Origin: Cotesia glomerata
Lineage: Eukaryota > Arthropoda > Insecta > Hymenoptera > Braconidae
Direction: 5' to 3'
DNA length: 64,000 nt
Assembly (NCBI RefSeq): GCF_020080835.1
Contig: NC_058163.1
Coordinates: 5,801,318 to 5,865,317 of the forward strand
Positions 23,815 to 35,823 of the stretch are shown here, one piece after another (position 1 is the first letter of the stretch; each line of letters opens with the position of its first letter). The position numbers were made by a program, and so were the translations under genes. The notes beneath the pieces are model-generated. The model ran no database searches. It saw nothing but the letters and a program-made list of their open reading frames with translations, and had not been told where the DNA came from.

Positions 23815-25493
23815 CACGGAAAAAAGTAAACTGTAATAAATAATAGTCGAGTTGTAATAAGTAATGATCAACTGATAAAAATTACCATTTCAAACAGTAA
23901 AATCGTGATTTTAATAGTCACAATGTAATATTTATTATTTAAATGCTACAATTTATTGTTTACACGCTAAAAATACTATTTCAAACAGTAATATTCGCTA
24001 TGTGAAAGTCGAAAATGTTAAAGTATAATAATTAAGAACTTTGACTTTGATATTTATCATTTCGTATGTAAAAAATGATCGTATGATATCTAAAAAATAT
24101 AAACTACAGTTAGTAAATTTCCATACAAGCAACGTCAATATTTACAAAGTAAAATGGTAAATTTTAAACGCAACGCTAAAGATGAAACTGTAATTATTGA
24201 TGTGCTTGACGGGTAAAATATACATTTTAAAAGTAGAATTTTTATTGTTTCAAACGTTAAATTCTCCGAGTGTAGGACCTTCCCCTTCTCCTCATTTGTA
24301 AAGTTAGTGCTCTTGCAGAGCATTAGCATGTACTATCTTTTTTGCCAATGCGCATGACTTTTTTAATACGTGTTGGACAGCGCGGACAACCGGAAAATAA
24401 AGTTGGGTTATTATGTTGTGATATTTTATATGTTACAAATAATGTAAAATAAATATAATATAATTAAAAGGTAAGTTATTGATATGTAATATTCACATGT
24501 CATATATCATTATTAATATATCATACACATTCTATAATTATGTAAATAATTAAGTTGTGTGAATGTATTTACTTTTTAATTTATTAAACTTTAAAGTTTA
24601 TATTGTAACCTCTTCATCTTTTATTTTTTTTTAAGGTTTATCTTTGTAAATTAAATCTAGTTAGCTAAGGATTAGTTTTTCTATTCAAGATGAAATTTTT
24701 TTTAAGAGCGAAATTTTTTTAAGAGCAGTTAGGTGATAGTCTCGCGTGCGTTAGGGTTACTATTCGAAACTCGGTTAGGGCAATATTTTTCTGAATTTAT
24801 TTTTAAGGCAAGCGTAAAACTTCTTCACAATGAATGAATGCGCATGTGATTGAAACCTTATCCCCCTCCTCCAGCTCCTCTAAAAAACTCCGAAAATAAA
24901 AAATGTAAAAAAAAAAAATATGAATTAAAAAAAAAACAAAAACAAGAAAAAGACAAAATAAAAAAAAAATTTTTTTATCAATAGTTTTTTTTTATTGTTA
25001 ATTTTTTTGTTAATCCCGATAGCAAATTTAATAAATTATATCCAAAAATAATATTTAAAACTATAAAATTTAAATAGTCAGAGTTGTTATTTACTATTAT
25101 TATTGTTAAAAATTACTTGGCGTGATATTATAAAATACATATTAAAATGGCGATTTTTACTGTTTAAAACTGTAAAATTTATAAACCCCACTGTTGTTAT
25201 TTACTATAGTCATACTCACAATTTACTGGGTACGATAGTATAGACTACACATTGAAACGGCAATTTTTACTATTTGAAACTGTAATTTTCCAACATGAGA
25301 GAGTTGTTATTTACTATATTGACCGCTACTAATCACTTATTTTGGATATTAAATTATAAATTGTGGCTTTTATACTTTCTACATTGAGATTTGTAATATT
25401 TACATTTTTGCCACCCCGATGTCCGCTGTACAGTTTGAAACTGTAAAAAGTAACCGGAATCCGAGTGAATTTTACAGTTTACTTTTTTCCGTG
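23815..25493. mobile_element. 1.7-kb TIR element (CACGGAAAAAAGTAAACTG)
   Basis: The 20-base ends, CACGGAAAAAAGTAAACTG on the left and CAGTTTACTTTTTTCCGTG on the right, are perfect inverted repeats flanked by TA (23813-23814, 25494-25495). Inside, three diverged tandem units of roughly 105 bases occupy about 25061-25375, each with GAGTTGTTATTTACTAT-like and ACGG/TGGCGATTTTTACT-like words. The left part repeats similar words in the opposite sense. No transposase ORF. Confidence 0.8.
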
Positions 25494-25495
25494 TA

Positions 25496-27102
25496 TATCT
25501 TTTCATTGGAACTTAAAATTTCGGACCTAACTCTTTTCTATCGAAAAAATTTAAAAAGTGTGCGCCATCTGTCTGCAATTTTAAGAACTAACTGTGTTAA
25601 TTCAGGAACTTTGTAATAATTATCATAAAATTATTAAAATAAATTCTTTCAGTTCATTGCATTTTTAATTATAATTGCGATGTTCCCATTAAATTTTTAT
25701 CCTTGTCCTAACATTATAAAATTTAGACCGTTAAACAATGACTTAATCTCATTTTATCATAAATTAAAAACAACAAAGGATGAGTAATCAAGTGAGTACA
25801 TATCTTATCAAGTTAATCGACTAACGACGTAGGTAAATTTAAATAAAAATGAAATTCACTTACTCTTTTTTTACACAATTATTCATAGATTACTTTTCAG
25901 TGTATGATAAGTGTTAAATAGACGTAAATGATATGTAAAGTTTGTTGTCATTTTTCTACTCTAGTTATTTTAAGACCACATCAAGTGTTTCTTTATTATG
26001 ATTTAACTGATAATCTGGGATGATGATAACATTTGATTTCTTGAAATAAATTAGAATGTGTGTATATATACTCAAGAATAACTATTTTATCACCCATTTT
26101 TCGTTATATGAATAGATTATTGATAGTATTAATAAATTCAAGTGTTTCCTGTCAATTCTATTCAAAAAGAGTTGATGAAAAATTACAAGTTAATGACGTC
26201 AATACTATCTAAAATGGTGGAGTTTTAGACAAGAATTTCAAACAAGACGTCTCAATTTCCCAGAAACTCTCTCTTGGTATTTGATTGGTGTAAAAATTAT
26301 CATTAAATTCAGCACTTATCTTTAATCATCATAATGCCATTAACAAAAGATATGAGGTCACCGTTAATTTTGATTGTGGTTACATAAATTACAGTAAGCT
26401 TGTATTTTTCCGTATACTCGAACTCAATGCTAGTCAGATGTGCGTACGTGTACTTGAGTATCACCGAAATTTAATTGTGAAATTTTATTGGAATCATTAA
26501 CATTCAAGCACTGAAAAAAAAATTTATTTTCATACAAAATGGCATTTGTTATGGTAAGTAATGAGAATATTCTGCTAAATGGTGTTGCTTCCTAGAGAAA
26601 TTGAATGCCTGCTTGATCCTACAGATCAAACTTTAAAATATTTTGTCACTTTTTTGCATATTAGAAATAAAGTTTTTATAACTAAAAAAGCTTACAATTT
26701 TTTTTCGATTAATTAATCAATCATTGAATTTTTATATGAAGTAAATTATATAATTTTTCATATTATTTGCAGTTAAACTTGAAGTTTTAACGTGTGTTGA
26801 GCTAATCGAAAAAAGATAATTCCAGAGCGGACTGATCGGTTTTGTCTCGAGACTAGGAACTATCGACTTTCTAACCACTAAATGGATTCAAAATCATTTT
26901 AAAACCCGTCGAAATTGCTTTTGTTTATTTTTAAATTTTAAATAATTATTGAGTTAACACTTAAAACGAGTTGTCAGTTAAAAATTACGCAATCTATTTC
27001 AAATAGCTCCAAACATTGAAACTTTACACTTCAAAACAAGTAGTATGAAGAATGTAAAATCGGGGACAAGATGAAACAAAATTACCTAAACTGAGGTTTT
27101 TT
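25496..27102. other. no gene seen
   Basis: AT-rich sequence with no supported ORF, splice structure or repeat that I could pair. Confidence 0.4.
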
Positions 27103-28086
<984 letters not shown>

Positions 28087-28528
28087 TTTAATTATTGTTT
28101 TTTAATGTAATTTAAAATAAAATAGAAAAAACTCATACAGATCTATACTCAACGATTTTCTTTTGGTTTTCAAAAATAACTAAAAATTTTTTGATAATCG
28201 ATATTGCTTACTTTTATTTTATTATTTTATATAAAACTTTGTCCTTCTTTATAAATTCTGTGAAATGTTCAGAGGAGCACTTTCGCCAAATCTTTTGATA
28301 AAAATTAAAATTTTTTAATAAAATTTTTTTTTGTTTTTTTAGTGAGCGAATTCTGATGAACGAAGATTTCTTAATGTATTCTAACTTCAATTGAATGGAA
28401 CTTTTTCGGAAGCAGTTGAGTAAAATGTCCATGATAATTGCAAGCTGTCAAAATTAGTATTCTTTTTGGTAAGTTGTAAATTAGCTAAAAAAATAATTTT
28501 TTAATTAATTTATGAAGCATTAAATGAA
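28087..28528. other. no gene seen
   Basis: AT-rich; a 72-codon open frame (28214-28432, -) is lysine/serine rich and unrecognised. Confidence 0.4.
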
Positions 28529-28550
28529 GCCATATTAAAGCAAATTTTTT

Positions 28551-28783
28551 AAGGGAGTTGGGAAAGAACGGATAGGGGAAAGGGGGGACCTACTCAGTGG
28601 GAATTTTTCCGTAATTGAAAAAATAATCAGACAGCCCAGACTGGGAATCGAACCCAGATCTCTCGGTTAAGCGCCAAGGACTCTGCCAGTTAAGCTATCC
28701 GAGACAAGTACTGACTACTTTATTCAGTCACGTATATAAGACCCACCGAGCAAACAACGCCACCGTCCATCTTACGGTAAAGA
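28551..28783 (-). mobile_element. tRNA-derived SINE with long target-site duplication
   Basis: A 22-base direct repeat (28529-28550 and 28784-28805, ending in six T) brackets 233 bases. On the minus strand the insert has an 80-base leader (starting near CGTAAGATGGACGG), then a tRNA-like body at 28704-28634, then a tail ending in an A-run supplied by the duplication. The duplication length and the T/A-rich edge fit LINE-driven retroposition. Unusually for a SINE, the tRNA part is internal. Confidence 0.8.
28634..28704 (-). other. tRNA-like body of the SINE
   Basis: The T-arm is perfect (CTGGG TTCGATT CCCAG). The anticodon stem CTTGG/CCGAG pairs with one wobble. The loop CGCTTAA would place CTT as anticodon but has G, not T, at position 33. 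The D-arm is weak and the acceptor stem has a mismatch and wobbles. I read it as a SINE promoter (A and B boxes), not a working tRNA gene. Confidence 0.7.
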
Positions 28784-28972
28784 GCCATATTAAAGCAAAT
28801 TTTTTTTTGATGTAATTGCTAGTTGTTAGTTACTTGGTATATTTCTAATATACGCATTTATATTGTTACTTGTTATTTAATAAAATGATTTAATAAAATG
28901 AAGATAAAATGAAATCTATTTTTCTGAAATTACAACGTATTACTAAATATTTTCAGGTTTGGCTGATCGATA

Positions 28973-29281
28973 ATGGATAATTTAAAAACCACCTTTTTCA
29001 TCACATCTATCGTCACCATCATAAGTGTTTGGTGTGTTGTATTATCATTTGCAAGTCTATGGAATATTCCGCTGTTAAAATGCCCAGAAGGTCAAGCCAG
29101 AATACACACCGGAGAATGTGTACGTTTCTTTACCATTAATTTCGATGATCCTAATCATATTAAACAACCAGCGTCATTTACGCCTGAGAAGACTATTAAG
29201 GAAAATGAGGAAAAGTTACTTGAGCTATTAAGATCGCTACCATTACTTAAAACTTATGCTGATTATGACTACGAGTACTGA
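28973..29281 (+). CDS. small possibly secreted or anchored protein, unknown
   Basis: A 102-codon ORF. Residues 7-30 are hydrophobic (FFITSIVTIISVWCVVLSFA) and could be a signal peptide or anchor. They are followed by LKCPEGQARIHTGEC, a two-Cys motif like those in small secreted insect proteins, and a charged tail ending YADYDYEY. An acceptor-like TTTTCAG ends at 28956 just upstream, so the ATG may lie in a second exon. The stop codon TGA (29279-29281) touches the first base of a repeat end, so the original C-terminus may be altered. AATAAA at 29353 lies in the repeat. I do not recognise the family. It could also be a chance ORF, but the start context and hydrophobic leader make a real gene plausible. 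Confidence 0.5.
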   Translation: MDNLKTTFFITSIVTIISVWCVVLSFASLWNIPLLKCPEGQARIHTGECVRFFTINFDDPNHIKQPASFTPEKTIKENEEKLLELLRSLPLLKTYADYDYEY

Positions 29282-29561
29282 GTTAAAAGCCCCTATTATT
29301 GACAGGGCCCTCACTATTGACACCCTATTTAATTTCATTGTTGAAATCGGTTAATAAAAACAATTTTTAATATTTCATGACAATTTTACATATTTTTAAA
29401 ATTAAAAAATAGTAAAATTTAATTCCAAGGTACAAACTATTTACCGCAAAAAATTTCATTTTTTCAAGTAGACCAAAACTGCTTATACGTTTATAATTTC
29501 TTAACAATATTGTTAAGGAAGACCTTATTTTCAAATCCAGATTTCTCAATGTTTTTTTATG

Positions 29562-31039
29562 TAGGGGAGGGGGGGGGGGCAAAATGGGGTACTTAAGAAA
29601 TCGTTATGATTTTAAGGACTTAAATACGCTGATTTTTCTCATTTTCAGTCGTAATTGAAGGAAAATAATCAAATTTCAAGTTGCCGTAGAAAAAAATTTT
29701 TTTTTTTGCGGGCAAAATGGGGTACCCCCAGAAAAAGTAAGAAAAAAAATTTCATCATCCGAAAATGAAATATCGTTAAAAAAATAACATTTTCTCATCG
29801 ATAAGTCTACAAAAGAACCCAGAGAGAGGAACAAATCTCCCAAAAAAGAGACATTGTTAGTTAGAGCAATATACTCCTAACAAAAATTGAGGTAGCAAAA
29901 AAAATTTTAAAACTTTGTAGTAATTTTTGACGGGCTTCGCTTGAGTAAAAATAATATCAAGATAAAAAAAAGAGTTCTCTTGAGAAAATTCTAGTTTTTG
30001 AATCTCCCGGTGAAAAATTTTTTAGACTCATAGTTCTCACGCAATTCAAAGTAATAGCACGAAAAAAAAAATTCGTAATTTTTTTGCACTCTCTTGGTTT
30101 AGAGATTCAGTAAAATTTTTTCAAGTTGAATAATCTTGTAGGCCTGAAGATCTTACTTTTCAAATTAAATATCTCACAAGTGCACCAAATCATTTAGAAG
30201 AAATTGGCGGCCTCTGACTCAGTTTTCTGAGCATTGATAGTTAAATTATGACATTAAGAATAATCCGAGAATAAATTCGATGTTATTTGAAAGAGACATT
30301 TTTTTAAAATATTGTACAATTTCTCTTCAACACATCACCCGATTTTGATGCGGTATTTTAAATTTATGAGGAAGTCTAAGTTTCGCTGAACCTTATCGAA
30401 TGACGCGAATGTCGTTCAAATCAGTGGAGTCGCTCAAAAGTTATGAGAGGTTTACACTCACACACGCACACACACACGCTGATAAAAATCCTCGTAGGAA
30501 TATTAAGAACTACTTCCTAGGAAATTAAAAATGTGGAGATCAGATTAGAACTTGATTTTCGAAAACTGGCATGGAACCAATGACTTCCCGATTTTTTTTT
30601 TTTTTAAATCATTTATTTGTAAAGTGAGAACTTAAAAATTCCGAAAAAGAAATCTTAGATGTGAAAAAAAATTTATTATGATGCACAATAACGATAAAAA
30701 TTACTGCACAGTAAAAAATTTTTCGTCAATGTGTAAAGTGTAAAAATTTTTGTGTAGAAAATTACACTCTAGAGTATGGAGAATTAACATCAGTTTGTGT
30801 AAAAACAGTCAGTAACACAAATATTTGTGTTAAATTTGACGAAAAATTTTTTACTGTGTAAAAAAAATTGAAAAAAAAAAATTTTTTTTTGTTTTTTAAT
30901 TAAAAAAATTTTTTTTTCTCTGAAATTGTAGGAAATGACGTTAGAATATATTTTAGAAAGCTGAAAAAGCTTTTTGGAAAAAAACATTTTTTTTTTACAA
31001 AATTTGGGGGGTACCCCATTTTGCCCCCCTCCTCCCCTA
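29562..31039. mobile_element. inverted-repeat element with G-rich ends
   Basis: The left end TAGGGGAGGGGG followed by GCAAAATGGGGTAC pairs with right-end GTACCCCATTTTGCCCCCC then TCCTCCCCTA. A near-identical GGGCAAAATGGGGTACCCC word also occurs at 29709-29728. No ORF. A short AC tract is present at 30459-30478. Confidence 0.72.
30707..30858. mobile_element. short TIR element (CACAGTAAAAAATTT), second copy
   Basis: CACAGTAAAAAATTTTTCGTC and its inverted partner GACGAAAAATTTTTTACTGTG bound 152 bases inside the 29562-31039 element. Same ends as 22998-23173. It is flanked by TG and TA. Confidence 0.75.
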
Positions 31040-32443
31040 ATTGCACTATTGAAAATTATTTTAGATTATTTATAGTCTAAATAACCATATAATCATTTAT
31101 TTATACTTTATCGAGTTAAAATTAATTTTAAAATAGCGGATGTCAGTGATGGGGACACAAAAATTAACTTGCGTCAACTAACGATATAGGCCATAATGTA
31201 AGGTAACCTAACCCCCTCAACATACATATCAACGTATTAATGTTTACATACTGTCATGAGATTTTATAAGAATCAAAGTATTTAAGACTAGAAAAAATTG
31301 CTGAAAAAAACCTAGTAAAAATATAGAAATGCTAGGTCTTAAACGAATTTTAAAATAATAAAAATTATTGATAGTTTTGCATTAGTAAGTAAAAATGATT
31401 ATTTTTAATATAAATTTGACTGTAATAAAAGACCTGTCAATAATAGAGTCAATGGTATGTCAATAATTGGCTCTTTTAATTTTTTGCGCTGTCAATAATA
31501 CATACATTCGACCTGTTGGTTTTAAGCTGACATAATAATTGAATCGTTTATTTGAGAAACCCCATAAGTCATATTTTTTTCGAAATCGGATTTATTCTAT
31601 TTTTTGGTTTTTTGAATTTCCCCTCACTTATACCAGCACCAAAAAATATTAAATCCGTGTTCAAGACATAACTAATCGGTCGGTATAAATCTTTTTTAGT
31701 TGAGAAACCCTATAAGTCACTGACTTATGGGGTTTTACGAATAAACATTAAATTTCAAAATTCCGAAAATGAATTTCTTTTTGTTTTTTTTTCCAAAAAA
31801 ACTTTTTCTGAGTAGAAAAAATTCAGTTCAATTCAAAATACTTAAATTTTAATCATTTACGCAGTATGGGTTTAAAAAAACTAAATAAAATTATTGTTTC
31901 ATTTTTTGATGTGATTTCATTAACTTCAATTTTAAAATGATTGATTATTAGATAATTAGAAACTAAATTTACTGTTAAATACTTAAATTTTAAGGAGTTT
32001 TACGATATTCGTTTGATGGATTAAAATTAAAAATATGTTGTTTTATTGTTGGCTCTGATTTAAATTCTGAAATTAATTATAACCTAATAAAAATACATTA
32101 TACACTGTAAACAATTTGCGGAGTGAACGCGGAGTGAATGAAGAGTGAATGATTTTTAATTAATTCACTCTCAGCGGGAGTGATATTTACTCCGAGAAGG
32201 AGTTAATTTTTATTGATGATAAAATTCACTCCGCATTCACTCCCAAAATAAATGAATTTAGAAATAAATAAATTTTTGTAAAGAAAATATTTTTATAAAC
32301 CCTTTTTATATTTAATTATTAAAAATTTAATTTATTATTTTTAATAATATTTCATTTTAATTATTATTATAATGTTTTTATTTATTTTTTTTTTTATAAA
32401 TTAATTATAATTAAAAATTGTCAAAAAAAATATGTAGATATGT

Positions 32444-32445
<2 letters not shown>

Positions 32446-32513
<68 letters not shown>
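32446..32513. repeat. (TA)n microsatellite
   Basis: TA run with one CTA interruption. It abuts the start (ACTAGCGGACCCG) of the hairpin-array element. Confidence 0.95.
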
Positions 32514-32514
<1 letters not shown>

Positions 32515-32515
<1 letters not shown>

Positions 32516-33465
32516 TAGCGGACCCGACAGACGTTGTCATGTACACACGTCTTAAATTTATAAATTTTAGGAATGAGCTTGTATAGTTGAAAACATCATT
32601 AGTTAATATGCAATGGGCATTCTTCAATAATTAACATTTTCGTAAATATAAGCCCATTCTGATTTTATGCTCATCAAGAGCTTTCATTTGAGTACCCACA
32701 TGCATTTTTGGTATATTTTATATATTCATATATTTTACAAATACTATATATATAAAATATATAAAAAATGTTATGTGGGTACTCAAATGAAAGAACTCGA
32801 TGAGTGTAACATCGGAATGAGCTTATGTCTTTCAAAACTTCAATAATTAAGAAATGACATTGTATCTTGTCAACTAATGATATTTTTAAAGATATAAGCT
32901 CATCCCGATGTTACACTCATCAAGACCCTTCATTTGAGTACCCACATCAATTTTTCATATATTTTATATATTTATATATATTATGTATATATATATATAT
33001 ATGTATATATGAAAAATATATCAAAAATGCATGTGGGTACTCAAATAAAAGCTCTTGATGAGTGTAACATCGGAATGAGCTTATATCGTTAAAAACATCA
33101 TTAGTTAACAAAATACATTATCATTCGTTAATTATTAACATTTTCGTAAATATAAGTCCATTATGATTTTATTCTCATAGAGACCTTTCATTTGAGTACC
33201 CACATGAATTTTTTCATATATCTTATATATATGATATTTATAAAATATATGAAAAGTGCATGTGGGTAGTCAAGGTCAACAACAATTGATAAATAAAAAA
33301 TTTATTTAATAAACATTTTCTCGTGGACTGAATTGTGAATCTAAACCATTCTGGAATCCACCGGAAGACACACAAAAAATTTCATTAAAATCGGTCTAGC
33401 CGTTTAGGAGGAGTTCAGTGACAAACACACGCACAGAAGAAATATATATATATATATATATTAAT
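32515..33465 (+). repeat. hairpin-array element between TA microsatellites
   Basis: It begins TAGCGGACCCGACAGACGTT and ends AAAATCGGTCTAGCC then GTTTAGGAGGAGTTCAGTG and ACAAACACACG next to (TA)n. Such ends are common in insect non-autonomous elements associated with TA microsatellites. Between them, three palindromic units pair TTTGAGTACCCACATG with CATGTGGGTACTCAAA around AT-rich loops. They are linked by AGCTCATCCCGATGTTACAC and its inverse. No ORF. Confidence 0.6.
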
Positions 33466-34344
33466 AATTTTGAGATCTTTTTGTAGAACGAAAATTCATC
33501 CTTATTTTATTTATTTTAAAAACTCCGAACGCGGATGTTTTTCGGAGTGAAATTCGAAATCACTCCGAAATCACTCCGCAAATAAAAACTCCGAATTCAC
33601 TCCCTACGTGGAGTGATTAATTACTTCACTCCGGAACTCCGAGTGATGGGAGTGAAATGGGAGTGAAATTCACTCCCGATTCACTCCGGATTTTTTACAG
33701 TGTATTTACTGTTAAATACTTTGATTTCAATAATTTTTGCCATTTTAGTTTTATAAAGTTAGATTATGATAAATTAAAATGTTGTTTTATTATTGACTCT
33801 CAGTTCACTAATTTTGATTAAAAAATAGATGATTTATTATAATTTTCGTTAATTGCAGTTCCAATACATATTTTGTACTTTATTTTATAAATATAATAAA
33901 TGATTGATGGAAAAAAATTGATAAATTAATGATTTTATTACTATTTTGTTCGTTTTGATGAGAAACCTCATAAGTCAATCAACTTCAAATCATTATTATG
34001 AATAGTAGTAATTAACAATTAAATTTTTTCATGCTCAAATATTTTTTAGGGATACTAACATTATTATTATTCATCATTGGTTCATGATGTTAATGCAAAC
34101 TCTACCGAGAAAAATGTTTTTTGCTTCTACCGAAAAATTTAGTATTTTTTTATTTATGGGGTTTCTCAAATAAACGATTAATTATTAAATGTATTGCTAT
34201 TAAAGTTAATTAATTAAATTATACAAGTAAAAATAGTGATTAAGGTGTCCTATAAAAAGAAAGTTGGCAATATTGATTTGAAACACGATAAAAAAATTCA
34301 AATATTCATGATCACTCTTATAGTATCAATAATAGGGGCTTTAA

Positions 34345-34450
34345 CCTTAATATCATGTTAAAAATTTAATTATTTATATAGATAATGAGATATATAAAAT
34401 TTTGTAATATTGTGACTTCAAACAATATCAATGTATTTATAACTTCATAT

Positions 34451-34483
<33 letters not shown>

Positions 34484-35287
34484 CGAGTTACTAACACAAA
34501 AAGTTGTCATTTTCATTAAAGTAACCTGCAGAGCGGTCACCTGCTTCGGCCACCAGCGTGTCACCTGCGACCACCAAGACATACCATTGAGTTAACGTTC
34601 GGACTTACAGATAAACCTGCAGGGTAGCTAGAAATCATCAGAGCGTGTCTCCTTGCTGTGGCACATGTCACGAGTGTTTCAAAACACTAAAAGTAATTTA
34701 TATTTATCTGCACCCCCTGGGCCAGCGAAGTTAATATATTTCCATACCAAGCCAACGGACCATCCTAGCACGTGTCTTCAGCTATTCTATATTCTATATA
34801 TTTCCATCTATACATACATACACACACGGTAAGAACTTCGGATGTCTTAAGGTTGAGGTACTAAGTTTATTCGAATACCAACCGACCCCCGAAGACTTGC
34901 CCCCAGTAATCACGCAACCATGAATCCGCAAAGTATATAAGTGACGAAGCACCTGCAACCCCCAAGACAGACACGTTGATATCCTTAAAAATAATCAACC
35001 ATCCATAAATCCTCAGTCCATATGCTTTTAGGTGTTGCGTTATTTAGCAAAAAAACAATAAATTGGCTTAATGATTTTTTGATGTTTTTAATTACAAAAT
35101 ACGTAGTTTAAATACTATTAAAATTAATTAAAAAATTTTCTTAATACTTAATTCGTTTAAACATGAACTTATACATAATCATTCACGAATTACTGAATCT
35201 GCGTCAGTTATAGACTTATAAGATTTTGGTTCAGGTAATGAATTAAAACTGTACATCAATTGGACGCTAGACCGCAATCTCAGTGCC
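34345..35287. other. poly(A) run and a GC-richer block resembling an LTR or retroposed sequence
   Basis: A 29-base A run (about 34457-34485) precedes a block at 34500-35000 with markedly more balanced composition. That block contains a TATATAAG box at 34936-34943 and ordered CCTGCAG/GGTCACCTGC words. No ORF. It could be a solo LTR, a SINE, or part of a promoter; paired ends were not found. Confidence 0.3.
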
Positions 35288-35291
35288 TTAA

Positions 35292-35823
35292 GGTAGTACC
35301 TCCGCGACAATCCAGATAAAAAATTTTGACTCACTATCCATGTTATACGTATCGACAGAGCTAAGGTTGTAGGTTAAGATTTTTTAACGTTACTGTACTC
35401 GTCGACTACTATATTCTCTATACATATACACAGACACTACGGTTTCAGTAACTAGCGGCTGTTTTTCGTACCCCCTCTCCTAAAAATAATCCTCTAAAAG
35501 TGAAATTTATTTTAATTAATCTCGAAAACTACACGGTAAATAATTTTCATTTTTTTTTTAATTGTTCAAAATATCATATTCTTCAATCTACTAGTTTTTC
35601 GATAAAGTCGTGAAATTCCTTCGATGGAAAAAATTAAAAATACTGTCATTTTCCCACGCTTCTCCTATGTTACATGTACAAAAATGTCATTTTCAATTTC
35701 AATTATCCCAAGTTAGGTACGGTAAATCGTTTTCAAATTTTAACAGCATATGTATTATGTATTTAATGACATATTCAAAGTTTCGAGGATTTCTTAAAAT
35801 ATTGCTTTCATAACCGTACTACC
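35292..35823. mobile_element. TTAA-flanked MITE (GGTAGTAC)
   Basis: TTAA lies on both sides (35288-35291 and 35824-35827). The ends GGTAGTAC and GTACTACC are inverted. The interior has no transposase. It lies directly after the last TIL codons of the minus-strand gene and supplies that gene's stop. Confidence 0.68.

Larger units (their letters stand above)
32103..33702. mobile_element. TIR element with GGAGTGAAT modules
   Basis: The left end CACTGTAAACAATTTGCGG and right end CCGGATTTTTTACAGTG are inverted and flanked by TA (32101-32102, 33703-33704). Both flanks are rich in GGAGTGAATTC/CACTCC words. Its centre is occupied by the hairpin array at 32515-33465. Confidence 0.75.
31536..34184. 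mobile_element. inverted-repeat element (CGTTTATTTGAGAAACCCC)
   Basis: The left end contains CGTTTATTTGAGAAACCCCA and the right end contains TGGGGTTTCTCAAATAAACG. Additional GAGAAACCC(T/C)ATAAGTCA words lie at 31703 and 33959. Interior AT-rich; it carries the 32103-33702 element. Confidence 0.68.
29283..34344. mobile_element. outermost inverted-repeat structure of a nested cluster
   Basis: The left end TTAAAAGCCCCTATTATTGA (29283-29302) and the right end TCAATAATAGGGGCTTTAA (34326-34344) are inverted. TGTCAATAATAG-like words recur inside, near 31428-31500. No large ORF lies between them. Four or more further inverted-repeat structures lie inside (29562-31039, 30707-30858, 31536-34184, 32103-33702). 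Ends related to those of the hairpin at 19666-19735. Confidence 0.6.

Noticed and set aside
28634..28704. Functional tRNA-Lys gene
   Set aside because: Acceptor stem mismatched, T33 absent, and the unit lies inside a 233-base insert with target duplication, so it is a SINE part.
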